Part shown: positions 33,976 to 55,800 of the stretch, one piece after another
How the letters are laid out: each line of letters opens with the position of its first letter
How positions within the stretch are numbered: the first letter of the stretch is position 1
Source of the DNA: Piscicola geometra
Taxonomy: Eukaryota; Annelida; Clitellata; Hirudinida; Piscicolidae
Assembly (NCBI GenBank): GCA_943735955.1
Contig: OX030960.1
Location: 6,498,373 to 6,562,372 of the forward strand
Direction: 5' to 3'
DNA: 64,000 bases
Notes under the pieces: model-generated
Seen by the model: only the letters and a program-made list of their open reading frames with translations
The model's database searches: none
Told to the model about the DNA's origin: nothing
Position numbers and translations under genes: made by a program

Positions 33976-34481
33976 GACTGCTTGATCTGAGAGGGCAAAC
34001 TGAGGAGCACAAGAAGGGTGGCGAGTTCGCCAACGTGACAAATCAGCGTGTAGCTACTTAATAGAAGGAGGTTGAAGAGGAAGATAAGGAAGAAATGCTT
34101 GTCAGGAGAACTAATTTGAATTGAATTATTAACAAACGCATTGAAAGAACAATCGATTTAACAAGTAAATGATTAGCAAACAGAATTGAATAGTGGAATT
34201 TATAAATTGGTTCGAATTCAATTGAAAATCAAAGAGAAGATGTGATGAAGGAGTGAGGAATTCAATTTTTGAGTACTTACGGGACTCAAGAAGGAAGAGG
34301 GAGATGTGTGTGAGGGTGGATGGGTGGAAAGGCAAAAACGTAAGAGAATGAATGCCCGAATGACGCAACAAGAGCCTGCTGTTGTTGTCTAAAGGTGGAA
34401 AGAGAGAGAAAAATTAAAGAAGGAGGGAAGGAAGAAAATAAAAAATAAAGGAAGGAGGGAAGGAAAGAAGGAAGGACAGAT

Positions 34482-35504
34482 TCAGCAGGGGCCTGCGTTG
34501 ATGTGGTTGTGTGAGACTTGCATGATGCCGAGGAAGTGGACGATGGCGGCTGCAACGACGAAGACGTGGAAGATCTGGTGGCTCTGGAACTGTGGTGTTG
34601 TGGTCAGGTGTTGTGGTGGTGTTCTCGTGGTGATGTCGTGGTGATGTCGTGGTGATGTCGTGGTGATGTCGTGGTGTTGTCGTGGTGATGTCGTGGTGTT
34701 GTGGTCAGATGGATTGCTTTTGGTGGTCAGGGAGTGGTAAGGCGATCAAGTGGATTGATTGTGGTTGGCAGGCAGTGGTGTGCATGACAAAAACGAAAAA
34801 CTACCTCAACGTGATGCAAAATCACCAAAAAAAGCCTTTCCCTACCAACAACCCCCACCGTCACCACCACCCAACTAGCCCACCACTCCACCAACCAAAG
34901 ACCAACGCACACCAACATTCCATCCCATCCCCACACCAACATTCCATCCCATCCCACACCAACATTCCATCCCATCCCCCACCAACATTCCATCCCATCC
35001 CCCACCAACATTCCATCCCATCCCCAACCAACCAAGTAGTCGAACTTGCCAGGCCAGATGCATTCAGGGATGCGTGCGGCATAGAGGACCGCCCCTGTGA
35101 TGTAGAGGAAAGCCATCAGAAAGAGGTAACCCATGGCGGCCATGTTCCACGCGTGGTAGAAGCCCTCCCATAGGACGTAATGAGCGGCAGGCACCACCCC
35201 GCTCAGGCCCAAGGCTACGAATACTCCTGTGGTAGGGTGTGGGTTGTGGTGCTTTGTGAGTGGGTGGTTTGTGGTGAGTGGGTGGTTTGTGGTGAGCGGG
35301 TGGTTTGTGGTGAGTGGGTGGTTTGTGGTGGGTTTGTGAGTGAAATGGAGATGTTTTGTGTGAGTGTGTTTTCACGCAAAAACACACTCACACACACGCA
35401 CGCACGCACGCACGCACACCTGCTCTCAAAGTTCTGTACTGAGGCTGTCCAAACTTTTCCCACATTGAGACGACTATCGAAGCGATGCCTGTGTGTGTGT
35501 GTGT

Positions 35505-35536
<32 letters not shown>

Positions 35537-38500
35537 ACAACAGTATTAACAAACCAACCAAACCACACATAACACGTTCATACCCCTTCCACACAACACA
35601 CACACACATCTGCAGCACACAAAATCACACACTATTAAAACACACTCCCACAACAACCCTATCACTTTTTTTTTTGGTCTATACTATTCACAGCCTGACA
35701 GACGCATGCCATGTTACAATGGTTCTGAGAACCATGGTTCTTATGCGCCGAGGCGCCACTCCACACGACGTACACATCTCTCAATGCATACGTCGCAAAC
35801 ACCGCATCATATACACTAGGTATATGATAGTTCACGGTTGCTTCCAAGGATTCGAACTGGCAACCTTTAAGTTGCAAGTCCGACGTCTACCAACTAAGCC
35901 ATCCCCGCTCCCCGCACATTCTTACCACACCACACAGCACAGCACACGCACACACGTACCTAGGACGAGGATGCACACTAGGTAGACCACTCTGGGCGAG
36001 TTGTGGCAGTAGAAGCAGTAGTAGAGCCACGGCACGAAAGAGCCGACGATCAGCAGAGCTATGCCGCAGTAGTCGAGTCTATGGGGGAAGGGTGGGTTGG
36101 GTGGGATGGGTTTGGGTTGGGTGGGATGGGTTGGGTTGGGTGGGTTGGGTGGGATGGGATGGGTTGGGTGGGATGGGTTGGGTGGGATGGGTTGGGTGGG
36201 GTGGGATGGGTTGGGTGGGATGGGTTGGGTGGGATGGGTTGGGTGGGATGGGTTGGGTGGGATGGGTTGGGTGGGATGGGTTGGGTTGGGTGGGATGGGT
36301 TTGGGTTGGGTGGGATGGGTTTGGGTTGGGTGGGATGGGTTTGGGTTGGGTGGGATGGGTTTGGGTTGGTTAGTGATGGGATGGGTTTGGGTTGGTTAGT
36401 GATGGGATGGGTTTGGGTTGGTGAGATGGGTTTAGGTTGGGTGGGATGGGTTTGGGTTGGGTGGGATGGGATGGGTTTGGGTTGGGTGGAATGGGTTTGG
36501 GTTGGTTAGTGATGTTGGTTTGATTAGTCGGTTGATGCTTATAGGTGGAAGATGAAAACACGTAAAGAAGGATGGATTGATCGTGGTATAGTGTTGATCA
36601 GCTGTTCACTACTCAAATAAAGTTAAACTAGAAAAACACATACTACAAAAAAGAGAGGCGCAAAAAGGCTGACGACGAACTTGGCGAAGATGCGTCCAAC
36701 TTTCTCGGAGTGGCAGCAGCAGCAGTGGAAGAGGGAGGAGAAGCAGAGACACAAGATGCAGCCGGCGAAGAAAGCAGAAAACACCAACTTCTTCTCCCAC
36801 ACCACCTGACCCATTATTAGTATTATTATTATTATTATTATTGTTGTTGTTATTGTTACCTAAGTTACGGGTGAATGGGTAGCCGAGTGTGCAACGGCTC
36901 TCGCCTTGACCAAGGCATAATGGTCCTAGCTTCGAGTGCAACTGATGCTCTAGTAGCTCATAGGCGCGAATTGAACAATTTGCAGCCGAAGTGGCCTGGA
37001 AGCTCGTTCGGGTTATACGCCACTATAATAATGCGCAACCGTATTCTTATTTTTATTCAAACAACCATTTACTTAGTGCTGAATTTCAAAAGCCCTTGAC
37101 TTTATCTTGTACTCAATCAAATTTAGTGGAGTTTGAAATCTCTCAAGGCATCATCATCATCATTACCATCATCATCATTGATTTATAGTCTTTGTTAAAA
37201 CAACATGAACTCATGCCTTGTTCATCATCGTCATCGTCATCATCATCATCATCAAGATCCTCATCATCATCAAGATCATCATTATCATCATAATTATCAC
37301 CTCTACAGCAGGTCTAGTCCAGAAGTATGAAGTGAGGATGATGAAGAAAATGCAACCTGAAATTGAAACACTTCTAATAACGGCATGATGATGCTGATGA
37401 TTATGAAGATGATAATGATGATGATTATGACGATGATGATGTTCATGATAATGATGGTGATAATGATAAATAGGTTAGTGATGATGATGATGATGACGAT
37501 GATAATAACAACGGCGATTAGATTCGCCATAAAAATATTAATGTAATATTCATTGAGCTTCAAGACTCATGAGGTCAAAGTTGAAGTGAAGTTATCATTA
37601 TTATTATAATTATTAACATTAATACACTATTTTTATTATTTTTGATATTATTATTATTATTATTATTGAGAGCTTTGAATGGGAACCTATCAGATGTGTC
37701 CAGATGTTGCCTGTCTCAGTGTGGATGCGGAAGATCGACCTGATGATGATGATGTTGTTGATGATGATGATGATGATGTTGATGATGTTGATGATGATGA
37801 TGATGATGATGATGATGAGGATGAAGAAGATGATGATGATGATGTTGATGAAGATAGTGATGAAGTACGGGAAAGTGTAAGAGAGTGGTTGGAGTGGTGC
37901 ATGTGGAAGTGTGATTGTGTGCTTGTTTGTTTGCTTTTCAGGTTCATTTATTCTTGCACGATGATGAAATTGTAACTTTTTATTTCTTATATTGCGAGCC
38001 TATTCACTTGTCTTGTCATTGTAAATTGTAAATTGAACATCAACAACAACAGAAACGCCACCAAAGACAATCAATCAACCTTACTGCCACACTAAAAAAA
38101 TATTCGCTTAATAGCTCCTCAATGCAGTAAAGAAACCAAATGATCATCGTCATCATCATCACCATCATCATTATCATCATCATCATCATCATTGTCATCA
38201 TCCTCATTCTCATCATCATTACTACGCAGACTCATAATATACATAGTCTGATCATTAATCTCCTCTTCCAACATTAATTCAGTATTTTTATTTATTGATT
38301 CAGTATAGAAAAACGCTTGATGTGTGTCCAATACCGTCTCATTTGCGCTGCTTTCAAGTACAAAGACAACACACAACCACCACAACACAATCCCAACCCA
38401 GCAACAGCAAGAACATCAACACCACCACGACAACAGCAACACACAACAGCAACACACAACAGCAACACACAACAGAAACACACAATCACAGCAACAACAC

Positions 38501-40742
38501 AGCAACAACACCGCCACCCCAGGCACCTGAAGCAGGCTGCGAAGGACCTCAAGGGCGGTCTGTGACCTTTGACCAGGTAGTCGTTGTCCCTGAGCCACTG
38601 TTGTTGTCGTTGTTGTTGTGCAATGTGATTAGATTTTGTCTCAATTGGTTTATCAATAACTTTAGTGGTTTTAATCACTACCACCAGATCGTGACAGTCA
38701 CCACCAATACACCACTCTCCCAACATCCACAACCACCATCCCATAGCAAGGAACATAACCCACCACAACCACAACAACCGCTCCACTATCACCACCCCAC
38801 CACCACCACCCCACCAACACCACCACAAACACAAAAACCTCAACTACCACCACCACCTCCACGATAACCAAAAGTAACCAAAACAACAACCACAACTACT
38901 ACCACCACAACAACAACAACTACCAAAACAACAACCACAACTACTACCACCACAACAACAACGACGACGACGACGGCACCTTGGGCAGGTGGCTGTGGTG
39001 GATGACCTCCTTGCCGACCTCCCACTTCTGCCTCAGCCACTCCTCCATGCGAATGCGGTACTTGACGAAGAACGACTCCCAGACCCTCTGCGCTATCACC
39101 TCGGCCCTCTCCGCCGACATGCCTGTGTGGTTGTTGTTGTGTGGTGGATGTTGTTGTTGTTGTGGTGCGTGTGGTGGGTGTGGCTGTTGTTGTGGTGGGT
39201 GTGGTGGGTGTGGCTGTTGTTGTGGTGGGTGTGGTTGTTGTTGTGGTTGTTGTCGTGAGTGTGGATGTTGTTGTGGTGCGTGTGGTGGTGGATGTTGTTG
39301 TTGTGGTGGGTGTGGTGGTGGATGTTGTTGTTGTGTCGTGGAAAGGGGGGGGAGGTGTTTTTGTCGTGAGGATGTTGTGTTTTTTGTGGGGTTGTGGTGT
39401 TGTTGTTATAGTTCAGCATTATTCTTCTTGTTGTTTTAGTGTGGTGTGTTGTTGAGTGACGTTGTGGTTGTGGCTGTTGCATTGTTGTTGTTGTTTGTTG
39501 TTGGGATGCTGTGTGATGTGGTATTTATAATTATTTTTTTTACTGTTATAATGTTGATTAAAAATCCTCATCCCATAAAGAATCCATCAATTAAGAGAAG
39601 TTTCCGACACGTAAATGAATGAAGCAATGCACCCTCGCACCTGGCACGGCCTCCCACAGGTGCTTGGCAAACTCCTCCGCCTTGTCGTACACCACCAGAG
39701 GACCCTTCCTCCAGGCGTTCTGCATGGTGGAAGGGTGAATCAGGACTTGTTGATGATCTGCTAGTACTATGAATATGTATATATAGAATATGTATTGTGT
39801 TTTTCAATCGCTCAATAGTTTTTTATGTCTTGGATTTTCTTAGATGAAATCAATGACTAATAAATTATTTTCCATAATTTTCAAATTGATCAATTAGGTT
39901 AAATAATAGCGTTTATTAGAGGTATCCAATCATAGTGGGTGATACACTCACCTTCGATATTTCTTCTGCCTTGTCCACACTCAGTCCTGGAACAGTCCTG
40001 CAGGCAATAATTGACTCCTAATTGATTGCACACATGAAGACTGCACAATTTTTAATAATTTACAGCCTATGCATAAAGAATGTATTGTGTATAGTCTATA
40101 ACGATAAAATTCTATACGATACAATTCACACGATAGTATACAATACGACACAAATCTATACAATACAATTCATACTATAGTCTCGATAATCTTAAAGCAG
40201 GACATTCTATTGATGATGATGATGAGTAGAGATAGCAGATGTGCCACTAGGCCCTAAGAAAAGATTCACACACACACACCTGTGCTCCTATCTATTCATG
40301 ATGCATACTTCACAGTATGTGTTACTGCTTATAATATTTTAGTATGCTAATTATAATGATGTAATTAATTAATATAAAGTAATTAGTAATACTAATTCGT
40401 TTATATTCTTATCTGCAAGAATGAAAATAAAAGGCGATTAACACCCCCTTCCTACAAATTCCTTAAATATATGTTAGTTGATAATACACCACCCAGCATG
40501 GCATTAACATTAACTGAGTCTGCTTCTATATATAAAAATTCCCATCTCCTTCCAACCCTTACACACCCATATATGCCATACACACCACCCACACATTCCC
40601 CTCACTCACCTCGCACACACACACACACAACACACACACACACACATATACATACACACATACACATAAATACCCACACACACATACACACACACACACA
40701 CATACATACACACATACACATAAATACCCACACACACATACA

Positions 40743-40833
<91 letters not shown>

Positions 40834-41410
40834 CTCCAAAGGTACTTGGAGAAGTCTTCGATGAAGTCGATGGCTCGAACAGTGAGTGCCTTGAAGTCAA
40901 TGGAAGACTCAAAATGGCCATGGATGAGTTTCTGGATCGATGCATGCTCCAGCTGTTCGGTGTTATTTGTGTAAATTTTGGGTTTTTAAATCTTTTTATT
41001 TAGTTTATTTTTAATGGTTCTCAAGAAAATTATTTTTAAATGCTTGTGAAATAAATTTGATAATGAAAATGTTATAAGTTGTGTATAAAATAGCTAGATC
41101 TTGAAAAGTAAAATGCTATTTTTTCAAATAATAATAGTAAAAAAATAGGGAAAAATTGAAACCAAAGCTCTTCTAATTAAAAACATTTATTTTTAAAATT
41201 AGGCTACAATCAAGTCTTAAATGTTAAGAAGGCAGTCACAGCAGGTTTCACCTCACTGTTGGAGAAAGAGTTGATGTCACTTTGGTTGACATCGGTGGTG
41301 GCGTACTCGAGTCCAGGGTCGAGAAGTTCGTGGTTGATGGTCCTCTTCCTGATCTTGAGAAGACCACCTTGGTCAGATCTGGTCCTTCTGTCCTTTGCTT
41401 CTCTCACCAT
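34482..41410 (-). CDS. AdipoR: adiponectin receptor (PAQR family), 13 exons, 446 aa
   Basis: Exons (minus): 41252-41410, 40834-40952, 39952-39997, 39641-39719, 38980-39122, 38527-38597, 37687-37739, 37301-37356, 36681-36805, 35960-36078, 35420-35488, 35033-35226, 34482-34589; the total of 1341 nt closes exactly. The core matches AdipoR throughout: WLRDNDYLVKGHRPP, SIFRIHTETGNIWTHL (start of TM1), LFHCCCCHSEKVGRIFAKLDYCG, GSFVPWLYYCFYC, LGLSGVVPAAHY, YITGAVLYAARIPE and QSHQIFHVF. The zinc-binding histidines (LFH, and both of SHQIFH) are retained, so ceramidase-type metal chemistry is plausible. Seven membrane helices; cytosolic N-terminus and extracellular C-terminus by family rule. The C-terminus is short (NHINAGPC). 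The N-terminus holds repeated AExxxxxxW helices (see findings). Intron 8 carries a SINE; introns 9 and 10 carry a G-rich repeat and a second SINE. Confidence 0.93.
34912..35030 (+). repeat. CCAACATTCCATCCCATCCC minisatellite in the last AdipoR intron
   Basis: About six units of 19-21 bp, nearly identical, ending immediately downstream of the exon 12 donor. The antisense open frames rich in Gly-Met-Trp are artefacts. Confidence 0.92.
35666..35914 (-). repeat. second tRNA-derived SINE family with poly(A) tail
   Basis: Read on the minus strand: GGGGATGGCTTAGTTGGTAG (box A), GCCAGTTCGAATCC (box B), a body of about 150 bases and a terminal A10 tract (T10 at 35666-35675 on plus). The anticodon arm does not pair well, so this is a SINE rather than a tRNA gene. 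It lies in AdipoR intron 10 in the same orientation as the gene and is unrelated in body and tail to SINE family 1. Confidence 0.8.
36080..36515 (+). repeat. G-rich minisatellite GGGTTGGGTGGGATGGGT in AdipoR intron 9
   Basis: About 430 bases of 10-20-bp units made of GGG tracts separated by one to four bases. The plus strand is the template side of the gene. Gly-Trp open frames in all three frames are artefacts. Confidence 0.95.
36869..37040 (+). repeat. tRNA-derived SINE, family 1, copy c
   Basis: GGGTGAATGGGTAGCCGAG (box A), CTTCGAGTGCAACTGATGC (box B region) and the tail CTCGTTCGGGTTATACGCCA, collinear with the copy at 10213. In AdipoR intron 8, antisense to the gene. Confidence 0.85.
40612..40833 (+). 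repeat. (CA)n microsatellite abutting the AdipoR exon 2 donor
   Basis: CA dinucleotides with TA interruptions on plus. On the gene strand the intron begins GTGAGTGTGTGTG, so the splice donor is continuous with the repeat. Confidence 0.97.
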
Positions 41411-42126
41411 TTTTAGATCTCTTCAGAGAAGATGCTCAGAAAACAGATCTTCGAAAATTGGGAAATAATTTTTTGAGTTTATATAGTTAATGCCGATATA
41501 TATGCTTCAAAAAAGTTTTTAATGTTATAAATAACGTTTTCAGCGACAAAGTATGTTCATATACGCAGTTTCTTTGTCTTAGAGAAGAATTCAGTCATAT
41601 GTTGAAATGTATTATTCCACGATTCTATGTTATGTGTGGTACATATATTTAATTGTGAAACATATGATAGCCAGGGAAGTTTAGAGTCGAATTTTGGGTC
41701 TTAGTTATGTTAGCACGTAGAACTAATATTACAAAAGCGAAAGTGTGGAAAAAGTAAATATTTTATGGATAATAAAAAAGTAATTGGCAGAAAATAATAT
41801 AAATCAAAAATTTAAAAATTGTTGATAAAAAAATTGATACCTTTAGTATAATTTATTATTAAATTCACCCATTTACCTGTATTAGTTTTTAATGAGATTT
41901 CATAGAAATTTAATTTAATTTCTTTTAAACAAAAGTTTAAAATATTTAAATAAAGTTTTTTAACGAGTATTTTATTGATTTAAAAAAGTTTTTTCAATTC
42001 AAAATTGTTGTTTGTAATAAATAAAATTCATCCATTTAATAGTTAATACACATAATTGCATTTAAGTTCAATGATTTAACACATCTAAATTCACCCCCAA
42101 TATATAAAATAATAATAATTATTTCA
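41411..42126. promoter_or_regulatory. 716-bp divergent intergenic region between AdipoR and PAK
   Basis: Both genes start at its edges and are transcribed away from each other, so it should contain both promoters. It is AT-rich. TATATAAAA lies at about 42100, only 20-25 bases upstream of the PAK ATG and therefore too close to act as a normal TATA box for that start. No other motif recognised. Confidence 0.45.
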
Positions 42127-51452
<9,326 letters not shown>

Positions 51453-52834
51453 ATTTGTGGTTTGGTGGTGAATGAGTGTGTGTTTGATTGGGTGGGCAAA
51501 ATGGTTTGAGGGTAGGGTAGGGTCTTGTGTCGCTTTTTATATTTGGGGTTGTGAATGTTGAGTTATGAAGTAGAGCGTTTTTGGTATGATTGAAAAATAG
51601 AAAGTTTGTGAATTGATATTGATAGGAGGGTGAAGAAGAACTGAAAACAAGTCGAACGTAGCAAAATCTGTTAGATAAGAAAAGCAAGTATTGTCAAAGA
51701 ACACATCCCCACAGTTTGTTTATTCTTTGGAGCATGTATTTTTCAAACGGTGTTTCTTTTACCTAATAATTTGTTAATTGTATATTAAATCTCTCAAACG
51801 GTTTATTTTTCGAACTTTTATAAAGGTACAAATATTATTCTTAATAAATAATGTTTATGAATTTTTTGGTGTGAAGGCTCTAACAGTCCATGCCTTCTGC
51901 TCCGTCGAGGAATTAAACGCAGGTTTCAAGTGCTCTAACTGCAGTCTCCAACTGTCAATCTTAACTTGCCTATGATGTTGTGTGCCTAACTTTTCGGTTA
52001 TATTTCTACTGCTATGACACACGATTGTACGATAATGTCCCGCGTGAATGGTCTGTAGTTTTGATACATTCTTCATAGCTTATCAATCTTTATTTTGGTT
52101 CAGTTTTAGAGAAACGCAATTTTTTTATTAAATTAAAAAATAATTCAATCTTTTAGTTATTTGCATGTGCTTTTTGTGAAAGTAGTTTGAAACATATTTC
52201 ATCTTTTTTGGCAGTGGAAATTTTCTATGTATTACTAATAATGACATTTATAAACAATTTCTTTGCTGAATTTTTATGAATAACGCCTTAAAATATTCTA
52301 TCTTCATTCAACTGCTTGGAGGATTGATTAAGCTTTAAAGTCAAAAACTTGTTATTTGTTATCGTGTTCTTTTCAATAAATGCAAACGTTTCGGCGGAAT
52401 TTGCATCTTTCAAATGACGGATGCTTCATGATCAGCTAAATAGTATAAAGGCCTTATAATGGGGCCTAAAGTCTTTTGGTTCTTTGGAGGCTTGCCTGAG
52501 AGCCGATGAAACTCCCACGAAGTCGAAGGCAATCAAAGCTTCAAAATGAAAAGAAACTAGCGAATAAAACCAAAAACAAAATGCGCTTTTGTGAAAATGT
52601 GAAATGCAAACTGGAAACAGTCGAGTGAAGTAAAAGAAGCCATAGCATTTTACCAGCCATTGTCGCAACTATCAGGCAAGTATTATGATTCCATGATCTT
52701 TTAAGCTGGTATTTAAAATAATTTTTATAATTTATGTTCTTAAATCCTTAATGACTAATAGAAAATATGAGTGGAAATGTTTATAAGATCGCTGTGAAGT
52801 GGTTGTGTTTTATGAAATATGTTTTTTTAATATC
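51453..52834. other. tail-to-tail intergenic region between PAK and EGFR
   Basis: 1.4 kb of AT-rich DNA that should contain both 3' UTRs. No feature recognised. Confidence 0.45.
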
Positions 52835-55800
52835 TCAAATGTTTGTGTAATGTTTTTTAGAATGACTTTTAATTGCGTTGTAGTACACTGTAGGAGCAAG
52901 TGGAGAAGTTGTGGTGAGGGAATTGGTTACAGGACTGTCGTTTGAAGAGGTGGATAAGAGAGTGGTGGTGGGTTGAGAAGTGTTAACAGTGGGTTGAGAA
53001 GTGTTGTTCTGAACGTTCAAGTAGTGGTTTTTGTTGACGAAGGCAAATTGGTTGTTGTTGTCATCAATGCTTTCTACACTCTCTCCACACTTCAGTGCAT
53101 CATCTTCTTTCCTCAAACTGTCAGTTTCACTGTTCATATAATGCGCGGGTTTGCGCACATCTACTTCGGCATTTTTATGCCTGTCGCTACTTCTGCTTAA
53201 ATATTTAATGTTGTTTTCGTTGCTGTTTATGTTGTTGTCGTTGTTGTTGTAGTAGACCTGCTTTGTTGCACTCTCCAACATCATATCATTGTTATAGGCT
53301 GGAACGTCATTCCCATAGACTGGAGTATTATCATCATGAGCGGCATGCTGGACAGTATCCTTGTCAGAACTGCCGTCACTATCTTCGGTGACAATTTCCT
53401 GAAAGAAGGTCATCGTTTGCCATTTATTTAGGAAACATTTTTTTACATTTAATATACATTTTTAATGCAGATATCTTCGATGCTTTTAGTTAAAATTCAG
53501 TAATGTATATTCTATGAGGACTAAGATATGAGAAGTAAGAGTTGTCTATTTAATTTATTTGTTGTCTGAAGGCATCTGCAAGGAACGATGAGGTAGTAAT
53601 AGAAAGACCATAACTCAAAAATCCAGGAAGGTGCTGGTTTATGAAGCTGTAAAGCAAGTCAACGAGTATCACATTCAATTATAATTCAACTGAAGATTAA
53701 AAGTGAGAAAAGTACTCACCGGGAGGGTGAGGTAGTGACTGGGTCTGGAGTGCATGTGTTGCAGAACGAGACACAGATGCTGGAAAGAAGGGCGGTCATG
53801 CGGATGGTAAGACCAGCCTGAAAGGGTGGTGAAAAATAATTAACAGCATCATCCTTAAGTGTTCTGTGCCATGCTCTGATGCACTTACAGGATTGCAGGA
53901 GGCGATAGAGCTCCCAGCCACAAGAATCAGGCTTCGACAGACGGCCTCCCTTCTCAAGCAGTGGCAAAAGTTCGTTGATCGGCACTGCTGCGTAAGGACT
54001 TTGTCCGAAAGTCAGCAACTCCCATATCGTAACACCTGGAAGTGGTGGTGGTGGTAGAAGATGGTGGTGATGGTGAGATTTGAAGATAAAATAAAATGGT
54101 GAGATTTTAAAATAATGCAAAATGGTAGTGATGGTCAGATTTGAAGATGGTGGAAAAAGAAAGGAAACTCACCATAGCTCCAGACGTCACTCTGGTGCGT
54201 GAAGTTCTGCAGAGTGATGCTTTCAACCGACAGCCATTTCAGAGGCATCTATTTATAAATGTAATGGTTAACCTCTGTCACATAAGAGAAAAAAATTATT
54301 GATAATAAAAAATGTTTGAAAAAACTTAGAACCTTAGTGCGTGTCTTGAGGTTTTCGAACGACCCAACATCCAGCAGACGAGCCAGGCCGAAGTCTGTTA
54401 TCTTGACCAGTTTCTTCGAATGAACTGCATAACATGCTCTCATGAGATTGTTGGCTCTTAAATTGTATGCTATTAAAGTTGAAAATCTGATTAGCAATAC
54501 TTTGCTAGTAATAATAAAAATAATTTTAAAATGGTGAGAACCTAGAACATTCCTTGCTGCCAAGTCTCTGTGCACGATGGCCCTCTTCTCCAGGTACCGC
54601 ATGCCCTGCGTTCACAAGAGCTATCATCAAACACCAGAACATACCACGTCACCTCAACATTGCACCAAAACACAATCATTTCACAAGATTTTATCAATAC
54701 TGTACAATCATACACCGTCGCTACCATCACTATAGTCACAACCACCACTGCACCAGTGCGATCTGCTTGGTCCAGAGAAGCAACTGTTCTGAGCCAATCG
54801 AGAAACTTCGTCTTCTGACGTAGTCGAGCATGCAGCCGAAGGGTTGCAGGGGCGTCAGCAGCATGGTGCAAGGACTGAGGCAGATGCACAAAACACTCAC
54901 GCAGTTCTCATGCTGCACCGAAGCCATGATCCTCGCTTCGTCCAACAACTCCTTACTGCCCTCTCCGTTACCCACCAGCATCTGTGGAATGGATGTAGTG
55001 ATGGTGAAGAGAAAACTATAAATTAGAGTTAATAGTCTATAGTAAAGAGAACTAGTTCTCAAATTATTAAGATCTGACAAGAAGCCACCTTAATGGCCAC
55101 AGGGATGGGAGAGTCACTGTTGTTGAGGCTGGAGAGTGATGAAGAGTTGTTGTTAGCCGCAGAAGGCTTCATGGAGCTGATCGGGTTTTCAGGCATCCAC
55201 CAGCCCTGCACGAAAAAAAGTTGATGTGGATGCATGCTATGGCAAACAGCAGTGTTCTGAACAGGCTTGAAGGCTACATACCTGGTAGACTGTTCCAAAT
55301 GCTCCAGAACCAATGACAGAACCTATCTTCAGCTCTGACTGCTTTGCAATCGTCAGTGTAGACATGTCAGGATGTATGTGAGAAGGACTGAGAGGCTGAA
55401 AAAGAAAAATAAATTGTATATTTCTTCAATAAAACACACTGATGTATTTAGAATGAGAATGAAATGGAATTAGTAGCAGCATGCAAGCAAGAACCTCAAA
55501 CTCTGCCGTCGACACGGGCAAGCCTGACACTTTCTTGTTTTTTTTTCCTCCTCTGCATTTCACCAACACCATTCCCACCATGCACACCACCCCACTCAGC
55601 ACTAACAACGCCACTGACCAGCCATTCTGCAACCTATGCGAGATCACAATGTAACAATGTAACAATTATAACAGTGTATTTCTCCGTGAAAAAAATCTAA
55701 AACACTCACAGAATGTAAAGAAAAGGATGTTGAGAGGTGCATATGATCTCTAGAGAGCCTGTCCAAGCCTGTCTTGTTTCTTTGTAGGGAGCTTCTTCAG

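Larger units (their letters stand above)
30261..34481. other. intergenic between FEZF and AdipoR, repeats only
   Basis: No gene recognised. Tandem TTAATTAAAACATCAACAAAA-type units (30-35 bp) occupy about 31360-31550 and (AATC)n lies at 32878-32932. GAT repeats lie at 33630-33720 and a 36-bp minisatellite at 33838-33975. The region upstream of FEZF could hold enhancers, but I cannot see them from one sequence. Confidence 0.5.

Noticed and set aside
35840..35914. Possible tRNA gene on the minus strand
   Set aside because: A and B boxes are present, but the anticodon stem and acceptor do not pair and the sequence continues into a body with a poly(A) tail; a SINE.
36003..36509. Gly/Trp/Val-rich frames of up to 168 aa
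   Set aside because: Products of the GGGTTGGGTGGGAT minisatellite inside an AdipoR intron; only the first part overlaps real exon 10, on the other strand.
38119..38388. Frame with NETVLDTHQAFF considered as the AdipoR exon starting TM1
   Set aside because: It only faintly resembles ETGNIWTH and fails downstream. The exon at 37687-37739 encodes the exact TETGNIWTHL with correct phases.
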